This document shows positions 61,001-64,000 of a DNA stretch of 64,000 nucleotides, piece after piece. Where the stretch lies: the NCBI GenBank assembly GCA_036270655.1, contig DATBCD010000012.1:11758-75757 (forward strand), given 5' to 3'. Numbering within the stretch: the stretch's first letter is position 1; each line of letters opens with the position of its first letter. Made by a program: the position numbers and the translations under genes. Under the pieces are notes generated by a model. The model worked only from the letters and a program-made list of their open reading frames with translations. It ran no database searches and was not told where the DNA came from. The DNA is from VBCK01 sp036270655 (GTDB lineage Bacteria; Pseudomonadota; Gammaproteobacteria; Burkholderiales; Burkholderiaceae_F).

Positions 61001-61452
61001 TTTCGCGGCTTCCGACCTCGGCTTTCTTCTACGGCCTGAACGACCGCGAGGAGATCGCCGTGTCGATCGACAAGGGCAAGACCTTGATCGTGCGCCAGAC
61101 CGGGCGCAGCGATCAGCCCGACGACGAGGGGCTGATCAAGGTTTTCTTCGAGCTGAACGGCCAGCAGCGCCTGATGCGGATCGCGCGCGAAGGGGCGGTC
61201 GCCTCGCGCCGCCACCCGAAGATCGATCCGGGAAATCCCGGTCACATCGGCGCACCGATGGCCGGCGCCATTGTCACGGTGACCGTGCACGTCGGCCAGC
61301 GCATCACCAAGGGCGCTCCGATGGCCTCGATCGAGGCGATGAAGATGGAAACCGTGCTATTTGCCGACCGGGACGCGACGGTCGAGTCGGTTCATGTGAA
61401 GCCCGGCGACCAGGTCGAGGCCAAGGATCTGCTGATCGCGCTCAGCGCTTGA
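58003..61452 (+). CDS. pyc: Pyruvate carboxylase
   Basis: The 1149-residue biotin enzyme makes oxaloacetate from pyruvate, bicarbonate and ATP. It has all three parts: biotin carboxylase (about 1-450; IHPGYGFLSENPEFAAACE, ATP-grasp KASWGGGGRGMR, FIEVNPRIQVEHTVTE), carboxyltransferase (about 530-1000; DTTMRDAHQSLFATRMRT, the metal site IHFHTHDTSG) and the biotin carrier with EAMKMET (biotin on Lys1114). AGGAAGG before ATG 58003 supports the start. It follows hyfI by five bases, so it is probably in the same transcript. Confidence 0.96.
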   Translation: MARIRSLLVANRSEIAIRVFRAATELGIRTVAVFANEDRFSLHRFKADESYLVGAGSKPIAAYLDISEMLRVARDADVDAIHPGYGFLSENPEFAAACEDAGLVFIGPSPQVLRTMGNKVAARSLAIASGVPVVPATGALPPDLDAALREARAIGFPLMLKASWGGGGRGMRTIESEEDLVSQYEPARREALAAFGNDEVYLERLVRRARHVEVQILGDSHGNLVHLFERDCSVQRRNQKVVERAPAPYLDEAARQSLCESALRLARAAGFTHAGTVEFLMDADSGAFYFIEVNPRIQVEHTVTEQITGVDIVKAQIRVSEGGRIGDSDALLPAQASIRINGHAVQCRVTTEDPEKGFAPDYGRITAYRSAAGFGLRLDGGTAYTGAVITPFYDSLLVKVTAWGHTVDESIARMHRALGEFRIRGVTSNLQFLENVITHPLFHKGECTTRFIDTTPELFKFQARRDRATKLLRFLGEVAVNGNPEMKGRKQPTLPLPRPVVPACDRAAAVPAGARDRLRGLGPQAFVRWMLEHPRVLLTDTTMRDAHQSLFATRMRTADMVEIAPHYARRLAGLFSVECWGGATFDVAMRFLKEDPWDRLGRLREAMPNLLLQVLVRGANGVGYATYPDNVVRYFIQQSAMHGIDLFRVFDSMNWIENTRVTIDAVLESGALCEASLCYTADLFDPGRPKFGLDYYLRLARQIERTGAHILCIKDMAGVCRPRAARELVRALKQEVAMPIHFHTHDTSGMSAASVLAAIEAGADAVDGAIDSMSGLTSQPNLGAIVASLAGTERMPDVDPETLREVSYYWEGVRRLYEPFEPDLRAPTSDVYLHEMPGGQVTNLREQARAMGLDHRWPEVARAYAQVNRLFGDIVKVTPTSKVVGDMALFMVANDLDEQDVQDPAREINFPDSVMALFKGELGLSPEGFPSELQRKILKGQAPLDRRAGDLLPQVDLAVARSELEAHIGRHATDKDLASYLMYPKVFRDFAEHQRAYGDVSRLPTSAFFYGLNDREEIAVSIDKGKTLIVRQTGRSDQPDDEGLIKVFFELNGQQRLMRIAREGAVASRRHPKIDPGNPGHIGAPMAGAIVTVTVHVGQRITKGAPMASIEAMKMETVLFADRDATVESVHVKPGDQVEAKDLLIALSA

Positions 61453-61462
61453 CGCTGTCAAG

Positions 61463-61600
61463 GTCCCCTTCTCCGGCGCCAGCGAGGAAGGACAAGGCTG
61501 AGGGTGGTCGAAAATTTTAAACCCTCTCCCCCGCCCCTCTCCCGCGCGCGGGAGAGGGGAGAGAGAACCGCCACTGTCCCGCGAGCGGGAGAGGGGGGAG
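61463..61600 (+). repeat. REP-like repeats between pyc and the prolyl oligopeptidase gene
   Basis: A diverged element (TCCCCTTCTCC to GACAAGGCTGAGGG, about 61463-61506) is followed by a full copy with CTCTCCCGCGCGCGGGAGAG (about 61538-61557) and a third hairpin with TGTCCCGCGAGCGGGAGAGG (about 61575-61594). The genes on either side are convergent. Confidence 0.86.
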
Positions 61601-61605
61601 AAACC

Positions 61606-63810
61606 TCAGCGCGCGCTCACCGCCGTGGGCTCAGGCGGCAGCTTCATCCCCAGCTGGTCGAACAGGAATGCCTCGGCGTCGGCCATCTGGTTGGCCCGGA
61701 TCGACAGCGAACTGCCGATTCCGTGCCCGGCGTTCGAATTGATGCTCAGCAGGACCGGCCGACCCGACACGGTGGCCGCCTGCAGCCTGGCGACCATCTT
61801 GCGCGACTGCATCGGGTTGACCCGACCGTCGTGTTCGCCGGTGGCCATCAGCACGGCCGGGTACCGCGTGTCCTCGGTCACCTGATGGTACGGCGAATAC
61901 GCGAACAGCGCCCGGAACTGGTCCTGATTCGTGACGGTGCCGTATTCGGTCGTGTTGAAGGCACCGTTCGGGTCCAGCTCGACGCGCAGCATGTCGTAGA
62001 TACCGACCCGGGAGACGACCGCCCGGAACAGTTCCGGATGCTGGGTCAGGGCCGCCCCCATCAGCAGCCCGCCGTTGCTTGCGCCCTCGATCGCCAGATG
62101 CTCCGGCGAGGTGTACTTCTGTTCGATCAGATGGTGCGCCGCCGCCGCGAAGTCGTCGAACACGTTCTGCTTGTGCGTCAGCGCACCCTGCCGGTGCCAC
62201 TGCTCGCCGTACTCGCCCCCGCCGCGCAAATTAGAGATCACGAAGACGCCGCCGGCATCGAGCCACAGCCGCACGTTCGGCCCTAGAAATTCCGGCGTCA
62301 TGCTGATCCCGTAGCCGCCGTAACCGGTCAGCAGCAGCGGATGCGAGCCGTCCAGCGTCAGCCCCTTGCGCCGGATGATGTTCAGCGGCACCTGTGTTCC
62401 GTCCTTGGAGGTGGCGAACTCTCGCACGACTTCGGCATCCGGGTACGAGACCGGGCTGGTCTGGGCCAGCTGTGTTTCGGCCGCGGTGCCGCTGGCCTCG
62501 TCGTAGCGCGAAAAGTACGGCGGGCGCAGGTACGTCCTGATCGAATAAAGCAGCGTGCCGTCGCCCAGCGGCTCGACCTCGTCGACCGTGGCCAGATCCG
62601 GCAGGGGCATCACGCCTTGAGGCATGCCCTCGTGGTCGAACACCGCGACCCGGGACGGCCCGCCGTCCAGCTCACGCACATACAGCGACTTGGCGGTGAC
62701 CACCACCGGCTCGCCGCCAAACTCGCCGCCCTGCTGGATCACGTGCTCGGACTCCGGGACGATCATCCGCGCATGGTCCAGGGTCGGCTCGGCCAGGTCC
62801 AGCTTCAGCAACTTGCCGCGCGGAGCGTCCTTGCGCGACACCAGGTAGAGCCAATCGTCCGGTCCAATCACCGCGGCGACGACCTTGTCTTCGAAGTGCG
62901 TGACCTGGTGGACGCTGCCGTCGGGCTTGATCACGTAGTGAGCAAATTCCCCGCCATCGCCATTGGCAACGGTCACCAGCACGTATTTCGGGTTGAACCG
63001 GTTGTCCAGGGCGATCTCGGCGACTTTCGGAAAGTCCTGGCCCAGCACATAGGTGTCCTTCGACGGCTTGTCGCCGATCCGGTGAAAATAAAGCTTCTGG
63101 AAGAAGTGCTGCTCATCTGCGGGCCGATCGGGGCCCGGAAAGCGCGTGTACCAGAATCCGCTCGAATCGGCACGCCACACGACGCTGCCCCCGGCGGTCG
63201 GGTATTGCACGCGGGGTATCACCTCGCCGACTCTCTTGCGGGTGGCGACATCGAAAACGTTCAGCGAGCCGTCCTCACTGCCGTTGTCGGACAGCGAAAC
63301 CGCAATCCGCTTGCCGTCGGGCGACGGCACGTACCAGTCGATCGCGGTCGTTCCCTTCGGGTTGATGGCGTTCGGATCGACGATGATGCGTGCCTTGGCC
63401 GGATTGAGCTCGCGCGACAGCAGCGCGATCATCGGCTGCTGCCTGGGGGGCTGGTTGTAAAGGGCAAAAATCCTGTCGCCGACCGCATAGAGGGAATAAA
63501 ACGAGGCGGAAGTCTTCGAGATCTGGCGCCACAGGCGCTCGAAGATCGGCTTGCGTACGGACAGTCCGTCCAGGTACTTGCGCGTGCGAGCGTCCTGCGC
63601 GGCGCTCCATCGCTTCACGGTCGCGTCACCGGCATTTTCGAGCCAGCGGTACGGGTCATCCACCTTCAGGTCGAAGTAGGTGTCCACCACGTCGCGCGCC
63701 GGTGTGGGCGGGGCGTCGCGATCGACCGCGCGCGCGCCGCTGCAGAGCAGCATCAAGCTGCCCAGCACGGCCGCGACAACGTGCCCCGCCGTCGAGATCC
63801 TTTGAGTCAT
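61606..63810 (-). CDS. Secreted prolyl oligopeptidase (S9A)
   Basis: The 734-residue product has a signal peptide (HVVAAVLGSLMLLCSGARA), an N-terminal segment typical of the family (VVDTYFDLKVDDPYRWLENA), a seven-bladed propeller and a C-terminal hydrolase domain. The triad is Ser578 (GASNGGLLMG), Asp661 (GEHDGRVNP) and His696 (NAGHGIG). It cleaves short peptides after proline. Together with the S10 carboxypeptidase it indicates periplasmic peptide use. Confidence 0.94.
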   Translation of the reverse strand: MTQRISTAGHVVAAVLGSLMLLCSGARAVDRDAPPTPARDVVDTYFDLKVDDPYRWLENAGDATVKRWSAAQDARTRKYLDGLSVRKPIFERLWRQISKTSASFYSLYAVGDRIFALYNQPPRQQPMIALLSRELNPAKARIIVDPNAINPKGTTAIDWYVPSPDGKRIAVSLSDNGSEDGSLNVFDVATRKRVGEVIPRVQYPTAGGSVVWRADSSGFWYTRFPGPDRPADEQHFFQKLYFHRIGDKPSKDTYVLGQDFPKVAEIALDNRFNPKYVLVTVANGDGGEFAHYVIKPDGSVHQVTHFEDKVVAAVIGPDDWLYLVSRKDAPRGKLLKLDLAEPTLDHARMIVPESEHVIQQGGEFGGEPVVVTAKSLYVRELDGGPSRVAVFDHEGMPQGVMPLPDLATVDEVEPLGDGTLLYSIRTYLRPPYFSRYDEASGTAAETQLAQTSPVSYPDAEVVREFATSKDGTQVPLNIIRRKGLTLDGSHPLLLTGYGGYGISMTPEFLGPNVRLWLDAGGVFVISNLRGGGEYGEQWHRQGALTHKQNVFDDFAAAAHHLIEQKYTSPEHLAIEGASNGGLLMGAALTQHPELFRAVVSRVGIYDMLRVELDPNGAFNTTEYGTVTNQDQFRALFAYSPYHQVTEDTRYPAVLMATGEHDGRVNPMQSRKMVARLQAATVSGRPVLLSINSNAGHGIGSSLSIRANQMADAEAFLFDQLGMKLPPEPTAVSAR

Positions 63811-63903
63811 CGTTGTCTCCGTTTCTATTCGATTCGTTCTCTTTTCACACTGGTATTGTAGTGAGTGAGTGCAGCCGAAGGCGAGGTACCCGGAGGATTC
63901 TCA

Positions 63904-64000
63904 ATGCTCGCAATGCAATTGGAGCACCCGGGGCAGCCGTTGCGGCCGTCGCGGCGTCCCGATCCGGCGCCGGGACCCGGCCAGGTCCTGATCAAGGTCG
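63904..64000 (+). CDS. Zinc-type alcohol dehydrogenase, N-terminal fragment (runs off window)
   Basis: Only the first 32 codons are present. They read MLAMQLEHPGQPLRP and then RPDPAPGPGQVLIKV, the usual start of medium-chain zinc alcohol dehydrogenases. GGAGGA at 63892-63897 supports ATG 63904. The catalytic residues lie outside the window. Confidence 0.75.
   Translation, partial: MLAMQLEHPGQPLRPSRRPDPAPGPGQVLIKV

Noticed and set aside
57994..61290. Open frame of about 1100 codons on the minus strand opposite pyc
   Set aside because: It is antisense to a clear pyruvate carboxylase, lacks domains and is rich in Arg, His and Gln as expected for a shadow frame in GC-rich DNA.

Overview
The window is GC-rich, densely coded chromosomal DNA from a Gram-negative bacterium. 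The TolB and Pal sequences, the tol-pal-cpoB cluster followed by tRNA-Lys, the yqjD-yqjE-yqjK trio, an outer-membrane TonB receptor and pyc-type pyruvate carboxylase suggest a proteobacterium. A betaproteobacterium of the Burkholderiales type fits best, but no rRNA is present to settle this. I see no phage, integrase, insertion sequence or CRISPR array. A palindromic, REP-like repeat (core CTCTCCCGCAAGCGGGAGAG or a variant with CACGCCAGTG in the middle) occurs in about eight clusters. In two places it reaches into genes.

Layout. 1-2.8 kb: end of the tol-pal envelope cluster (tolB fragment, pal, cpoB) and tRNA-Lys. 3-4.8 kb: a Cache-HAMP membrane sensor without an output domain, then a DUF4388-like protein. 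4.9-7.3 kb: a secreted S10 serine carboxypeptidase and a convergent class I glutamine amidotransferase. 7.5-39.2 kb: a long polyamine and GABA catabolic region. It holds a TonB-dependent receptor, agmatinase, a MocR/GabR-type regulator, two gamma-glutamylputrescine synthetases, a class III aminotransferase, PuuB with malic enzyme, PuuD, the PotFGHI transporter, PuuC, alanine dehydrogenase, GabT, a TonB-ExbB-ExbD-ExbD-TPR operon and GabD. 39.2-47.6 kb: tRNA-Gly, a Ser/Thr kinase-HDOD-GAF protein, two secreted proteins of unclear role and an LpxO-like hydroxylase. 47.6-50.4 kb: the yqj trio, trmB and a SodC lipoprotein. 50.6-61.5 kb: a six-gene membrane complex related to hydrogenase-4 and complex I, but lacking the NiFe ligands, directly followed by pyruvate carboxylase. 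61.6-64 kb: a secreted prolyl oligopeptidase and the first codons of a zinc-type alcohol dehydrogenase.

How the genes work together. Agmatinase makes putrescine and PotFGHI imports it. PuuA, PuuB, PuuC and PuuD turn it into GABA through gamma-glutamyl intermediates. GabT and GabD carry GABA to succinate. The SpuC-like aminotransferase probably uses pyruvate as acceptor, and alanine dehydrogenase would recycle the alanine formed. The Ton operon lies immediately upstream of gabT on the same strand, which suggests that outer-membrane uptake and amine catabolism are linked.

The most unusual system is the hydrogenase-4-like complex (hyfBCEFGI) beside pyc. Its proton-channel residues and one Fe-S site are kept, but the hydrogenase active-site cysteines and any ferredoxin subunit are missing. 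It matches the poorly understood energy-converting hydrogenase-related (Ehr) complexes, here apparently co-transcribed with a CO2-fixing enzyme.
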